DNA from: Vitellaria paradoxa
Lineage: Eukaryota > Streptophyta > Magnoliopsida > Ericales > Sapotaceae
Length of the DNA: 64,000 bases
Assembly: GCA_019916065.1 (NCBI GenBank)
Contig: CM034240.1
Coordinates: forward strand, 35,515,389-35,579,388
Reading direction: 5' to 3'
Positions 1-12,817 of the stretch are shown here, in pieces. Positions within the stretch are counted from its first letter, which is position 1. The number at the start of each line of letters is the position of its first letter. A program made the position numbers and the translations under genes. The notes beneath the pieces are model-generated. The model saw only the letters and a list, made by a program, of their open reading frames with translations, was not told the origin of the DNA and ran no database searches.

Positions 1-2184
1 TCACACTTAATGAATAAGAAAACTTAGTTTTGTACCACACAAAGTTGCTCTTTTTATGATCAAGACATCATTTGTTCAATACTTGTAAATAATACATCTC
101 TCTAATTACTAGGTAAATTTGAGTACATTGTCCCTCCTCATTCTACCATGAAAGTAGTCTTATGCATTGGACCGCCTATTTAATTTTAGACCACAAATAT
201 ATTTCTCAGTTGTCCGGTTGGTCAAGTGTGTAACCTACCTTATATAAATATTAAGTTAGACTTACCTCATACATATATATATATATTAACTTAAACCTAC
301 CATAGATTAATATATCAAGTTCAAATTTGCTAGCAGTTTCTGCTAGTTGCTAGTTCATTTGCTAACAGCTTATACATGGCTGTTTTAGGACATAATATTT
401 GAATTAGCTGAAGATTAATTATCACAGTAGTGCTATTACTTGGCGGTTTTTCCATTCACATATATATTTTCTTCTAAGTGATAGCTTGTAGTTATAGAAG
501 TAGTTCCATCTGACCAGTGATGATGAAAGATATATATATAAATGTAGCAAAAACAAGAAAATTTATTAGTAAGTAATTAACATATATATTAGTCACATCG
601 CATTGGCCGTGGAAGGGCGCCAGACGACCCCGCTCATCTATAAATTAGCAATGCACTCAATTCATAACCCCCTAATGGGGAAGGGTGATCACAAATTATC
701 ATTATGGTCCCCTAAACAAGCCTAACAACTACTAATTAAATTTCTTAATGTCCAATTGTAAATTTGTGAAATTTAAGGAGCAAACCTAATTCACTTAATC
801 TCGCGATCAAGGCCGCATTGACATATAATAATTGATTTTGATGTATTCAAAGTGTAAAGTTTACCTCCTGGTACATCTGGTGCTTTTTCAACTTTAAAAT
901 CACCTAATTAATATATATATATATATATATAGGTTGAATTAAAGGTATAGCTTAATTATAGAATGAAATGTTGGTAATTGGGTTTTGTTTGGGATGCAAT
1001 AGTTTTTGCCTGCTAACTTTTTAGCATTTTTTAAAATAATCAAAATTATCTTTTTACATTTTAAAATTTTTTTAAACTATAAATAATAAATATGCCAATT
1101 TTTTTCTTTTTAAATACAAAAAAACTAACATGTTAATAGTTAATTAAAAAAAAAACTCAACTCTTTTTTTTTCTTTCTAAATTAGGCCTTAGGTTGTACT
1201 ATATATGTCAGTGTTTTTAATTTAATTTTTTAAATACAAAAAAAACTCAACGATCTTTTTTTAATTTAATTTCTTTTTTTTTTTTTTGGGAATTATGGCC
1301 GTGAAAGTAGCACTGCAATTGTAGCCATAACTGTAAATTGTGATGCTTATATTTGTAATCGGCAAATTAAATTAATAAGTAAAAATAATAATTTTAAACT
1401 TGTATTATAGGTATTTAATTAAAGGGTCAAAGGTATATATTAATTTAAAAATTACTGGGTATCAAAATTGCATAGTTCAAGTAGTCAAGTTTTAAGAATT
1501 TTGTCAAAAATTTTGAGCTGGAAGGGATTGTGGAAGCAACCTCTCCTGCTAGCAGTCAGAAGCTATCGGCTGTAAGCCAGCGGGAAGCTAGGATCGTGGC
1601 TTTATTCTGAACCAATTCATTCCTAACTCAGTCTACTAGTCGTTAAGAACTTCCCTGGATCTCCCTGAGGATTATAGAGAGCTTGAAATCATATGTCACA
1701 GCCATGGAATTTGTTGAAAAGCTCGCTGATTATCTCGTCCCATCTAGCAACGGAATTTTTCGAATATCTAACACATTTTAAAATTCTATTTCACGCAAAA
1801 ATCAATCCATTTATTTATTCAAAGACCCATGTTGGATAGTTATTACATTTAACTAGGAACATTTCCTAGTATCTAAGACAGTTGGAAAGAGTCTTAATAA
1901 GATTTCTTAGATTTCATGTATGGAATTCGGAAATTAAGAGTCATATTCTTTTTTTTTTTTGTTTTTTGTTTTTTTTCTGGAAAAGGTATTAAGAGTCAAA
2001 TTCTAATTCCATCTAATATTGAAATACTTTTAGGTTCTACAAAAAAAGACCTCCTCCTAAGGTTCTTTAGACATCTTGGGACAGTTATATTTATATATTT
2101 GAGCTTCAAAAAGGAGTTCTCTTAGCATTCTAGTTAACAATAAAGTTTCATACAATTTGGTGTTGATTTTCATATAATTAATGG

Positions 2185-2320
2185 TGTGTTTGGTACACTG
2201 AAAAATATTAAAAGATTTTAAAAATTTTTAAAAGTTATTCACTTTTTATCTCACTGTACAAATTACAAACCCACAAATTATCCACTTTATCTCATTGCTT
2301 GTCGCTCCAGACACTCTAAA
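2185..2320. repeat. MITE-like element, Tourist-type
   Basis: A short AT-rich unit that starts with GTGTTTGGTACACTGAAAAA and ends near TTGTCGCTCCAGACACTC. Its middle (a run of TTTAAAAATTTTTAAAAG, then CACTTTTTATCTCA) reads like the middle of the unit at 7155-7312, which points to two copies of one family. The ends are only roughly inverted, so this copy is diverged. Seen: internal similarity and end motifs. Inferred: transposition by a PIF/Harbinger-like or hAT transposase. Confidence 0.5.
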
Positions 2321-3676
2321 TATTAGTTTTTTGCTTAAAGAGTTCGTCGTGGATTTAAGCAACTGTTCATCACAATAGATGGTGAATTCAATTAATTGTC
2401 ACTTTGTATTATTGAAACTTATAATCCAAATTCTAGTAAAAGAAGTTTGGTCACTCTCCCACATAGAGCTCGTAACTTTTTCCTTTATTAAAAAGAATTT
2501 TGTATTTGGTTTATTTTTCAGACGTGATTGATTATTTCCTTGATTGATACTTGGTAGAACAAATTTTATTAAATGACTATAAAATTTTTTTAAAGCGCTT
2601 TCCATTTCATGAAATTCGAAGCATGTTTACGTTTGTCTAACAAATTTTCATCCTAAAAGGTTATAAAAATTCAATGTAGACGTCTCGTTGGTAAAGCAAG
2701 CATAAATGACGACATAAAAAAATAAAAAATAAAAAAAGTAATAAAACAAATGAAGTTTCCTGCAATGCTCTTCCATTCCAGTCAGCTGAGTTATAATTTG
2801 TAAGAATATTCAAATGGAATTCTCTGTGGAATACAGCACACGATGTGTATTTAATGTCATACCATTCAAAAGGAGTTCTCTGTAGACCATTATATCACTG
2901 GGTCTTATATCGGTATCGGTCTCTTGAATTATTCTCTAGCCGGCAATAATCAAGATTTTAAGTACATGTTTGTTTTTTTGGATAGGGAATTAAATAGGTG
3001 ATCGTATTTTGCTTTTTAAATTTTACTTTATAATTAATTTTATTTTATTTTATTTTATTAAGATGATTATATTTATTATATGATATTATATATATATATA
3101 TATATCTATTTTATGAGAGAATTTATTTTAATAAAATAATTACAATTAAATTAAAAATAAAATATTATCTTTGAAGTAATAAAATTAAACAAGCACGCAT
3201 GAAGACCTTAAGGACAATTCTTATTCAAATTATCTAGATTAATAAACATCAAACTTGACCAAAAGTCAAGTGATTGGAGCGGTGCAATTGAATAATATAT
3301 ATTCAACATCATTTAATGGTTTTGTTAAAAATTAATATATTACGGTATATTAATTACGTCACCAAACTAACAAAATAATTATTTGTTTTTTTTTTTTTTT
3401 TTGAGAGGAATTATTCGTATTTTATGAAACAGGCATAAGCCTATGCCGAAAAGTCCGCAGAGAAGAAAGTTATAATGTCAAAGTTCAAGGCTAACCCTAA
3501 TTAATTTTCCAAAGAACCCTTTTTTTCTCTCCCCCTCTTGACCTTAATCAGTGCGATTTTTATCATTATTTCATGCATAAACCAACTGCTACATTTTGCT
3601 GAGGAATCCTACTTATTAATTAAAATTATAAAAGGCATTATTTATGACATCACTTTTGCATTCGGAAGCTGTCATT

Positions 3677-3892
3677 CAGCCTTTGGCACATAATAATAAT
3701 AATAATAATAATAATAATTTTATTAATTTTCTCTAACTTTTTCAATCAAATATGACAAAATCAATTTTTACCAAATTTCTCTAATTTTTATTAAATTTTT
3801 TTAATTTTTATTAAACTTTTTCTTAATTTTTTCAACTTTTACAAAATTTTTCCAAACACCAACTAATCATCAAGTGTCACATGTCAGTTCCA
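3677..3892. repeat. T-rich MITE-like repeat with (AAT)n
   Basis: A T-rich block with repeated TTTTTATTAAATTTTT words that ends near TTTTTCCAAACACCAAC. Similar blocks occur at 23,480-23,665 and inside the last P5CDH intron at 63,078-63,240, all ending in a CCAAAC(A/C) motif. This looks like a dispersed non-autonomous family, but low complexity makes the homology uncertain. An (AAT)n microsatellite sits in its left part. Confidence 0.4.
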
Positions 3893-4394
3893 TATGCGGT
3901 TTGTATTTTTTGTGTAGCCAAATGATCTCTTAATTAGTGATTTTCTTTTTTAATAAGTTACTACTTATTGCAAACCAACAATGTTTCATATGCTACCTTG
4001 TATTAATTGTTGTAAAACATAGGGAAAATTCTAAAAAAAGCAGTAGCTTGTTTATTTTGGAAAACATTTTTTTTTTTGGGTTAAAAATGATTTTTTTAAA
4101 TACATTATCTAAATTAAACATGTTTTCACTTTTTCTAATTTTCTTGAAAAAGAAAGGAAAAAGAGTGAAAATTGATTAAATTTTCAAAGGCACCCTAATT
4201 AAATTGAAAATTTTAAATTTTAAATAGATGAATTTTTCTTGCATTCAAGCGCAAAGGTGCAATAAAAGTTTATAAATTTAGAATTTTAAATTTTCAATTC
4301 ATTGAAATAGAATTTTCCAGATAAAAAATTTATCGTTTTGAAATTTTCCCTAAAACATATATATGCATTAAAAGTAATATTTTTTTTTTCCATT

Positions 4395-4560
4395 CAGGTT
4401 GGAATTCTTGTCCCATTTGGTTCAAAGGAATAGAATGGAATTCCATTACCTAAATTTGAAATGCTGTTTTATTTAAAAAATAAAATAAAATAAAATAATA
4501 ATGGAAGAATAACTATTCCACTCTTTCATTTTCAATCTATTCGTGCCAAACAGGACGTTA
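4395..4560. repeat. MITE-like element with imperfect inverted ends
   Basis: The left end (CCCATTTGGTTCAAAGGAAT) and the right end (reverse complement CCTGTTTGGCACGAATAGA) are imperfect inverted repeats, and the middle holds an ATTCCATT / AATAACTATTCC palindrome-like pair. A unit at 31,805-31,985 shares the GGAATAACTATTC core and the TTTGGCA end. Inferred to be a non-autonomous DNA transposon family; the superfamily is not resolved. Confidence 0.45.
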
Positions 4561-4731
4561 GGTTCATCCGGCGGCTCTTTGTTCATATACATCAGCATAG
4601 GGTAGCCGCGCGACCATACAAAGATAACGAAAAAAAACAAAAAAAAGACGGGGGTGAAAGAGTCAAAACATCTTAACATATGAATACATGCGTGTGTGTG
4701 TGTGTGTGTTTGCTGGTGAGAGCTGTATAAA

Positions 4732-4972
4732 AGTTAAACCTTTAGGTCCTGCGATCTAGTCTAGTGGTCGAGGTGAATTCTTTTCAAAATTTACATACTG
4801 AAGTGTAGGGGTCGAATTGTCTCAAGTGCATTACCGCGACTTAAATAGTGAAATTATTTGGGTCGGATCGCTCCCTCTCGATTTAGCAAGTCGGGATAAG
4901 TCCAAAAAACTCTACTCAATTCAGATTTCCGGTCATAAAAAAAAAAAAAAAAAAAAAAAAAGTTAAACTTTT
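4732..4972 (+). mobile_element. tRNA-derived SINE with poly(A) and target-site duplication
   Basis: The body runs from 4744 to about 4960. A box-A-like motif (TAGTCTAGTGG) lies near the 5' end and a box-B-like motif (GGTCGAATTGT) about 50 bases on, as in tRNA-derived SINEs transcribed by RNA polymerase III. The 3' end is a run of about 25 A. The body is flanked by AGTTAAACCTTT (4732-4743) and AGTTAAACTTTT (4961-4972), an 11-of-12 target-site duplication, which is the signature of LINE-mediated retroposition. There is no coding capacity. I cannot assign the named plant SINE family from memory. Confidence 0.85.
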
Positions 4973-5025
4973 GACCTTCCCATCACGCCCTCCATGTAAG
5001 GCTACTGCAATTAACATCTTGAGAC

Positions 5026-5050
5026 CTCTCTCTCTCTCTCTCTCTCTCTC
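5026..5050. repeat. (CT)n microsatellite
   Basis: A continuous CT dinucleotide run of about 12 units just downstream of the SINE. Confidence 0.95.
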
Positions 5051-5527
5051 AAACTCGGATAGCTGACTTTTCCCCCCAACTATTGATTGACAGTTGTACC
5101 AGGAAACACATATCTGCCAATAAGGTAAAACTTAAGGCTCGGTGTTTGATTTCAGAAAATTAATTTTAGAAACATGACAACAGTGTTAAAAAAAAATAGG
5201 TTGTAATTAAAAAAAATACATTTGTTGATTATATTCAAAAATTAATTTTAGATGAAGAGAATAAATAAATATATATGTAATTAATAAAGTATAAAATATA
5301 ATTAATGACATATTCGAACATAAAAAAGGAAAAACATATAAATTTAATTTCAAAATCATTGGAAATATATTTTTATATATTCTTTTATTTTTATCTTATT
5401 TTCTGAAAAATAAGACAAAAAAATTATGACAACTAAAAGCAATTTCAAAAAAACAAGACATAGAAAACTTACTTCAAAAACTAATTACCAAACAACCTAT
5501 TCATTCTGAAAAGCACAGCTGTAAACT

Positions 5528-5930
5528 GATAGAGACAAGGGCGTAGGTATTAAGAGGCAAGAGGCTCAAGGGCGCCCTCAATTTTGAAGGTAAAAAGATA
5601 AAAATATTCGTCTCTTAAATTATTATAATTACAAAATTATTCTTTATCTTAATATTTTTTATATTTCAGACTACCAACTAAATAGTTGTCGATAAAGACA
5701 AAGTAGGTTCACAAAATCAAATATTTTAAAAGAAAAGTGACAAAAAAATATCATCTTCACTAAATTCTAACGAACCTTCAACAAAAATCTCATTAGACAA
5801 GACATCATTAAGTAATGATATTCAAAAAAAAAAAAGTCGTGTGTCCCCTAATAAAAATCCTAGTAACGATGTTTCAAAAAGTAACTGTATGCCCCTTAAC
5901 AAGAATCCTAGATCTACCCCTGGATATAGA
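5528..5930. mobile_element. Non-autonomous hAT-type element (387 bp body)
   Basis: The body, 5536-5922, begins CAAGGGCGTAGGTATTAAG and ends in the complement of CAGGGGTAGATCTAGG, giving short imperfect terminal inverted repeats. It is bordered by 8-base direct repeats GATAGAGA (5528-5535) and GATATAGA (5923-5930), 7 of 8 matching, which is the hAT target-duplication length. A broken frame in the middle resembles the lysine-rich start of TTF-type zinc-finger hAT transposases, so it may be an internal-deletion derivative. That last point is a weak inference. Confidence 0.7.
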
Positions 5931-8900
5931 GCCACAGATTTCTCTTAGAGAATAGACAATCCATAAAAAAAAAAAAAAAGAAAGGCAAATTATTACAAGG
6001 TACAACTTTTGTCAATGCATTAGTAAAACACGGTGGCTATAGAACATGCATGTTGTGTTCATGATAAAGTCACCTAAACGTATATTTGTTTTGGGACAAT
6101 ATAAGATAAATTTTTTTGAAATAATTTTTATCTTTTATTATATTAATTCGAAAGAGTAAGTAACCGTTGCATTGAGGTAAGGATCACCCCTTATAAGGTA
6201 AATTGTTACTGATAGAAGGGGTGGATAATAGGGAGTAATGAAAAAATTATATCTTTTTTATCATTATTCCGTAAAACATTCATTTACACCACTCTCTAAA
6301 GCAACAGTCTATCTCAATATTCTAAATATAATACAATTATTATTAAGTAATATTTATTGTCTCAATTCAAACATAAATGTCATAAACTTATTACTCCTTT
6401 AACTATTATTAAGGTAACAATTACCCCAATAATTTTTTACTCCCCCAAAATTTTCATCTTGTATCAAACATTCTCTATAAAGAATGATAGTGATAATTTC
6501 ATAACTTTTGATTATATTTGTATGGAGAGAGAGTGAAAGAGAGAAAGAGATTGTGTACGCAACAATTACCTTGATCAAGGTTTAATTAATTAACATGATA
6601 ATTGGGTCAACAAACCGTACTTTATTCTTGGTTGTGATAGTTTATATATATTCATTATCTTACTTATTTAATTTATTTCCAGTCAATATAATATACGAAA
6701 AGTTATTTTCTTATAAGTTGCAGTTAAGAACTTGGTTTCCAGCTAATGATGCAAGCTCCACAAAACAACGAAAGAACTGATGAAATAACTCAATCAACTC
6801 AAACCACACGGTGGCCGTGGTGGTCTAATGCAATAAATTAGCGACATGGTTGACATTAAAGAAAAATTATATGCGTCAAGATCACGGCCTTGGGGCTTTT
6901 ACTAGATTCTTTGTGGCGGTTTAAGCTAAATTAAGGTGGTGTTATTCTATTGATGAAGTGGGTCAATGGTTTTGATCACGACTAGAGAATTCAGCATTTA
7001 TAATACGAATTTAGACCTCTCTCTATATATAAACTAATGTATTACTCTACTTACTTCAAGTAATTATATATATAAGCACCTCTTACCTATTATATATTAG
7101 TTTATACTCTCATGTTGAAAGGGTCAAATTTCTAAAACTCCAAAAACCACTTAAACATCGTTTGGAGTGACAAAAAATTCTAAAAAATAATAAAAATATT
7201 AAAAATTCTAAAAATTATTTACTTTTTATTTCATTGCATGAATTATGAATTTACATTTTATTTCACTTTATCTAATTTTATCTCATTTTTTATCGTTCTA
7301 AACGCACCCTTAATGAACTTCATTTGGTTGCTGGTTTGCCTAACCACTACTTCACAATAACATGAATTACTAAATAAATTTTTACTTCTTAGTAAACAAC
7401 TGTTTTGCCTCTTAAACCCAAGTTTCTTGTAGCGAGAGAATCTGTAAATTTTTTTTCTCACACCCATCACCTGAACACATTAGTTGTCGTATGCTAAATC
7501 CACTCACAATCTCCAAGAGAAATCCTCTAATTTCAAGCATTTGCAAGTATACACCATAGATCGTTTATTAATATTATCGAAGTCAATGTTTGCCTAAGAT
7601 TTTTTCACACTGTAGTTCTTTAATAAAAATGCAACATAAGGTTGAAATTTGAATGAGAAAGAGAGAGCGTTCTATAAATGTACACGGCTGATGTCAAAAT
7701 AACTAGAAGGCAAGAAGTTAAAAGACATAAAACAAAGGGTAGAAAAAGTAAGACTTGAAGAAAATCATCCAAGCATTACGAAAATTTCAAAATTGAATCC
7801 AACAAACTCACACAGAATCAATCAATCAGTCAAATGAATAGAAAAAATGATTCATAATGGAAAAATTCTTAACAACATGGTAAGATATATTAGCGTTATT
7901 AGCATAGTGTAGCCCTATTAGTACAAAGGGTAGTTTAGTAAAATAAGTCTTTTGTAATTGCTCTATTATATAAAGGACTCAATATTATTCTTTTTCTTGT
8001 TCTTATAATTTTTCTTATGGAATGTATGACAGCTTTCCTTCATCAACTAATGTTCTATGCTTTACATTCTCATTAATTATTGCATTGATTTCAATGTTTG
8101 TCTCACTAAAAGATCGTGGGTAGAGAGCAGGAACTTCGTGGGAATATTGCTCCCACAAGTTGGAGATTTGCAATTCTTAACATTGCATGAGGAAATCAAT
8201 TTTGTTTAGGATTTTGAATTGTGTACATTAAAAAACATCAAGTAAGGATTCCTAATATCTAAAAAAGTTAGATAGATCAAACGAAAGAATTTTTATCTTA
8301 AAGAACTTAAAAATCAGGAGATTTTTACTGTAATCTCATCTAACATTGAAATTGCTTCATAATCCACATAATCCTACTCGTAGGATCCAAAGCATATTCA
8401 TTCATCTAGGGAGAAAAAGGTCATATTGTTTACTGTGTTTCATAGAGCTAGAATCTCTCTAAACCTAATCACGAAAGATTTACCTTTCATGCTTTGTGTC
8501 TAAGTTCTTCAAAGGAATCCAAAGATGTGTATGTTCTTTATCAAATATGGATGAAAGATTTTTCATTGTATGTTAGTGAAGATGTCAATTGTAATTGGTG
8601 TTACAAGGGTAGGAAGTGTAGACTATTTATGTTACTGTGAGCCTCCTTAAAACCATTCGTGCATAGAAGGGAATTTTGATTTTTGTGACGTGAGATTTTT
8701 TTTTTCAACCATTATTTGTGAATAGTTTTCTCATTAATTTTTTATATTCAATCTCTTTATTTTTTTCCTATATATTGTGGAATTGATTATTGTTACTTAG
8801 TTGATTGATAATGCATAACGAAATTTCAGCGGTAAAGTCACCAAATGAAATTTTTTGACATATTTATTGGGATACAATTCCTTGTAAAATCATAAAATCT

Positions 8901-11689
8901 ATTATTGGAACTAATTATTAATCCAAGATTGATCAATAAAGGATAATTTGCTGTTCAAAAAAAAATCAATAAAGGATAATTTTGTCATTAAGAAATAGAG
9001 TAACAACTACCCACATCCCAAACGTTAGTTTCTTTGCCTCCTTTCTTTTTTTTTTTTTTAATTCTCATTACCGAAGACTATCGTGTAGTAATGGACGCAC
9101 ACAGAGTATATTTAATTATATCTATATATTAATATATATATATATATATAATATAATATTAATATGCAAAATAAAAACATATTGTGTACGTAAATTTCTA
9201 ATTTTTGAAAGGATTTGAATTGGTGATGAATATCTGTTAGATGATTGCTAATTTTTTAAAACATGTAAGTTGATAACTAAGTTTAATTAAAACGTATATA
9301 TATGTACTTGAGATGGAGGATGAACCTATCAAATTATGTCAAAACTTCATATAAAATGTGTACAATTGTCGTCATTTAAAAAAGATAATATTGTAGGGTT
9401 AGTTGTTTGATTTAATAAATAAACTGAAGTCAATATATTAGATAAAGAGACAACCAATAACTAAAAGGGTATCAATTTTATCAATGGCAGAACTTCCCAT
9501 TAAACCCATATATATATATATATATATGTTCTTAAATCTGCATCCTAGGTGTGGAATATTTTTTATGACGAAAGCCTTTAAATGTCAATGGAAGTGTACA
9601 TTTTAATATGTACAATTTGGACTATACATATTACTTAAGTCAAAGTATTATGTGTACTTTGATATGTAATGATGCGTACACACATATTTAGATACATAGG
9701 GGAGAGAAATAATCTAAGTTATACAACCTCTTTGAGGAATAATATACCTACTTTACTTGACATATGAATTTCTATAAATTGTCTTGGATACAGCGTATTG
9801 ACTACATGATGGCTCTTTTACTCTTATTTATTTATTATTATTATTTTTTATTGTTTGTAATATGTTTGACTATATGTAAAAATGGCAAAAGTTGTTAGCA
9901 TTATGTTTGAATTGAGAAAATATACGATAAAAATGAATGTCTAATTTTAGGACGTTTGAATTGGAAAAATATATGATGAAAATGAATACCTAGTTTTAGG
10001 ATTGAACCCAGAATTTATAATTAGTAGAGGTAAAATTATATTTAAATAAAAAAAGTGACAAAAGTAAAAAATTAGTGAAAATATAAGCTTAATAATATTT
10101 AGATAAAAGTAAAATTTCTAAATTAATAAGAGTAAAATTAATAGAGTTTGTGTGTAATTTTTTAAATTAGCCTGAGCCTTTATTTGGTCCGCCCATGCCT
10201 AGTTAAGAAAATTTTTTATCAGATAAATTTTAAAAGGGGATTCTACATAGTTGGCATCACATTTATCGAACTCTTACCATGTATGGTAAAACATTATGAA
10301 CTCTTATATATCGACAATGTTTGAATTTACAATCAAAAACTTGTTATGCTTCGATAATTTATGGAACTTTTTATTGTACATATCAATCTTACAATTCTCA
10401 TTACACTAGAGAGATTTTAAATTTATAATCTTCCAGAAAAGAAAAAAAAAAGAGTAGAGTATGTGATCAATTGAGCGAACTTGTTAAGAAAATAGGAAGA
10501 AAATGCATGATTTTTCATGTTTGTCAGTTATTAAAGGCAGAGAAGGTAAAACTAACAAATTAGGTAAATCATTTGTATTGTACTTTCTATTTATTTCAGA
10601 AATGAGATATTTAAAAAGAGGGTAAAGGGCTCCTACTATAAATGGTAAAATGTGGTGCAACCGAAACCCGTGAATTAACACTTGTAAACAAAAGTGCCCC
10701 TCGATTCCTAAAAGGGAAGTAAGAAGAATTCAGTGACTGAATTTAATTTTGATATATGATATATATATATTTATATTACAAAAAAAAAAAAAAGAAGAAC
10801 ACTGCAACACATTCTAATGCTTTTAATATTGTACTAAATTCTTAATTGAGGAAATTTTATATCTTAATTGTGCTTCTTATAAATGAGAAATTCTATATTA
10901 TTATAATATTTTGATTATATCCTTTTCCACACGAAAGGATAAAAATACGTTAATTTAGTTTATTTTCGCTCTATATCTTGTATCCGAAACAATATTATTT
11001 TTTATCTGTTTAATTATTATCCAAACAATCCTTCTCTTTCCCTCCCCATTATCAAAACAAAAGGAAGACTTCATTTTCCTCCCAATTGGACTTTGCTCTT
11101 ACAGTTAAAATCAGTTAATTAATTCCATCCCCAAAATTTGATCCCCTTGCATTGTGTGTCCTTTATAGCTAGAGTTGCCGGCTTGTTCTTCAATATGCAG
11201 TCTACTCATAGCTTGGAAATTCAGGCTATGTTCAGATCAGGATTTTTCCGAGGGAAATAGAAATGCATAAAAGAAAAAAATAAAAAAGAAAAGAAAAACG
11301 TTAAGTTCCAAATGGATATTTTTTTATTTAGGTAAATTATAAAATATAAGAAAATAAAAGTATTCATGTATAGCTTTTTAATTAATTATTTTTTATTTTT
11401 GAAATTTTATATTTTTTCCTTTCATTTTTATTTCAAATTAAATCAAAAAATAATTTTAATTTTTTTTCTTTTTTTTTTCATTTACAAAATTTTAATCTTA
11501 AGGGGAAACTACACCCACCTCCCTCTAATATTTGATATGCTTACACATACCTTCTTTGGTAATTTCTGAAAGTTTAAAAAGAAAAGAAAGTTCTGTTTAG
11601 ACCCTATATTTTTAGTAAGAATTGTGAACTTGAACCTGAAATTTTAATTCTCTTGCATATATGCCCCTAGAGCTATTAAAAGTTATTTC
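5931..11689. other. Gene-free AT-rich spacer
   Basis: Nothing here looks like a conserved coding exon, tRNA or rRNA. The stretch is AT-rich with (TA)n tracts (for example about 9128-9150 and 9510-9528) and poly(T) runs. A MULE-like end motif (GGGGAAACTACACCCACCTC) occurs near 11,501 but I found no partner. The only clear dispersed repeat is the MITE at 7155-7312. Confidence 0.55.
7155..7312. repeat. Tourist-like MITE
   Basis: The ends are inverted: the left CGTTTGGAGTGACAAAAAAT matches the reverse complement of the right end, CGTTTAGAACGATAAAAAA. TTAA-type words lie just outside both ends, which would fit the 3-base TAA/TTA duplication of PIF/Harbinger elements. The interior is AT-rich and non-coding and resembles the unit at 2185-2320. 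Similar end motifs occur near 24,604, 48,086 and 49,178. Confidence 0.6.
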
Positions 11690-11960
11690 CATACCAAGAG
11701 ATCATAAGTGTAGAAGATAACGCTAAGTCCGGCCCATCTTAAAGCCATTGATAGGCGTGTTAAGGGTTGTTTAGGCCAAATTTGAGCTTGTGAGTGAAGT
11801 GCTTTAAGGATAAATAAATTGGAAATAACTAATAATAGTAACAGACGATTTTTATGTGTAGGAAAAAATAGAAAAGAAGTTATGAACATCAAATTCATGT
11901 TTCTAAAAGAAATCCAGTAGTCTAAATATAACTAGAACTTTAAATTTCCTAGTAAATAGT

Positions 11961-12239
11961 ATGTTTGAAGCTATTAGTACTATAAATAAAATGGAAAATA
12001 AAATAAGTAAAATAAATAGTATTGATTTTCCAGCAAATACAAAAACTTTGCTGAAACAGGTAGCCAACAAAGGCTATGGAAGTGAAACATCTAATTTTCA
12101 AACAAATGACGGAGATAAAATTCTTACCTTATATAAAGAAGAAAAAAGAGGATTTGATGAAATCTTTGTAGTAAAAAACATTACTAAGGAAAAAGGCTAC
12201 AAAGATTTTCAAGCTAATAAAGAAATATTAGAATATTAG
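11961..12239 (+). pseudogene. Endogenous pararetrovirus, N-terminal coding fragment upstream of coat protein
   Basis: A 92-codon frame rich in Lys, Glu and Asn with no recognisable domain. Its composition and A-rich codon use match the pararetroviral frames after 16,620, and the sequence would be contiguous with them if the Copia element at 12,366-16,620 were absent. I therefore read it as part of the viral ORF ahead of the acidic coat-protein N-terminus. Coding-like but broken sequence continues upstream to about 11,750. The function is unknown; similarity to the first ORF of cavemo- or solendoviruses is only an inference. Confidence 0.5.
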
Positions 12240-12365
12240 AGATCTAGATATAAGGATAAAAGTGATGTGACAAAGAAAGATAAAATGCTCAACTAGATAC
12301 AAACTCTCTATAGTCAACATGAGAACATATTCAAAAAATATAAATACATTTTCACTATAGATTCT

Positions 12366-12807
12366 TATTGAAATATGTGGTTCATATTCAAACTGAAGAA
12401 CTAGGAAGGTACGAGGAGTTTTCAAAGCGGGAACATAGCGAAGTGTAGTGAGCGGGCCATTAGGCCCACTCACGTAATGGAGTAGAGTAGAGCGTAGTAA
12501 TGGAGTAGAGTAGAGCGTAGGAAACTCCTCCGCAAGGGTACACGTATTGTTGCGTGGGGGGTGTAGAGGGCGTAGCCCCCCGGTACGATAAAGGTATTTT
12601 GGTCTTATTGATAGGGTTAAAGTTTTTTAGTGTATATATATGTTTTGTACTATGTAACCCTACAAGGATTTTGAAATTAATAAGAAAAAATATTCTAGCC
12701 TTGTGGACGTAGGCAATCTAGCCGAACCACATTAAATCTTTTGTGTTGATTTCTTACTTTTTTGTTGCTTTCTTCATTCATATTCACACAACAAACTGTA
12801 TCAAAGC
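12366..12807 (+). repeat. 5' LTR and primer-binding site of the nested Copia element
   Basis: An LTR of 428 bp starts TATTGAAATATGTGG and ends CATTCATATTCACACAACA. It contains a 23-bp unit (GTAATGGAGTAGAGTAGAGC...) repeated in tandem at 12,474 and 12,497, a GC-rich patch at about 12,520-12,585 and a TATATATAT box near 12,635. The primer site CTGTATCAAAGC (12,796-12,807) matches the initiator tRNA-Met complement TGGTATCAGAGC at 9 of 12 positions. Confidence 0.85.
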
Positions 12808-12817
12808 TGTGGTTGAT

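Larger units (their letters stand above)
1..4731. other. Gene-free AT-rich spacer
   Basis: No open frame here looks like a conserved protein. The stretch is AT-rich with long T and A runs and short (TA)n tracts. A less AT-rich patch at about 1500-1780 contains a 25-codon frame from an ATG at 1704 to about 1781; I do not recognise it and see no splice context that would make it an exon. An (AAT)n microsatellite lies at 3691-3718 and a (GT)n run at 4692-4709. Small MITE-like repeats are listed separately. Confidence 0.6.

Noticed and set aside
1704..1781. 25-codon frame in a less AT-rich patch as a coding exon
   Set aside because: Too short, no clear splice sites, and flanking frames have stops; recorded only as an unassigned patch.
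6800..6900. tRNA gene suggested by a GTGGTCTAATGC word
   Set aside because: No box B at proper spacing and no cloverleaf can be drawn.
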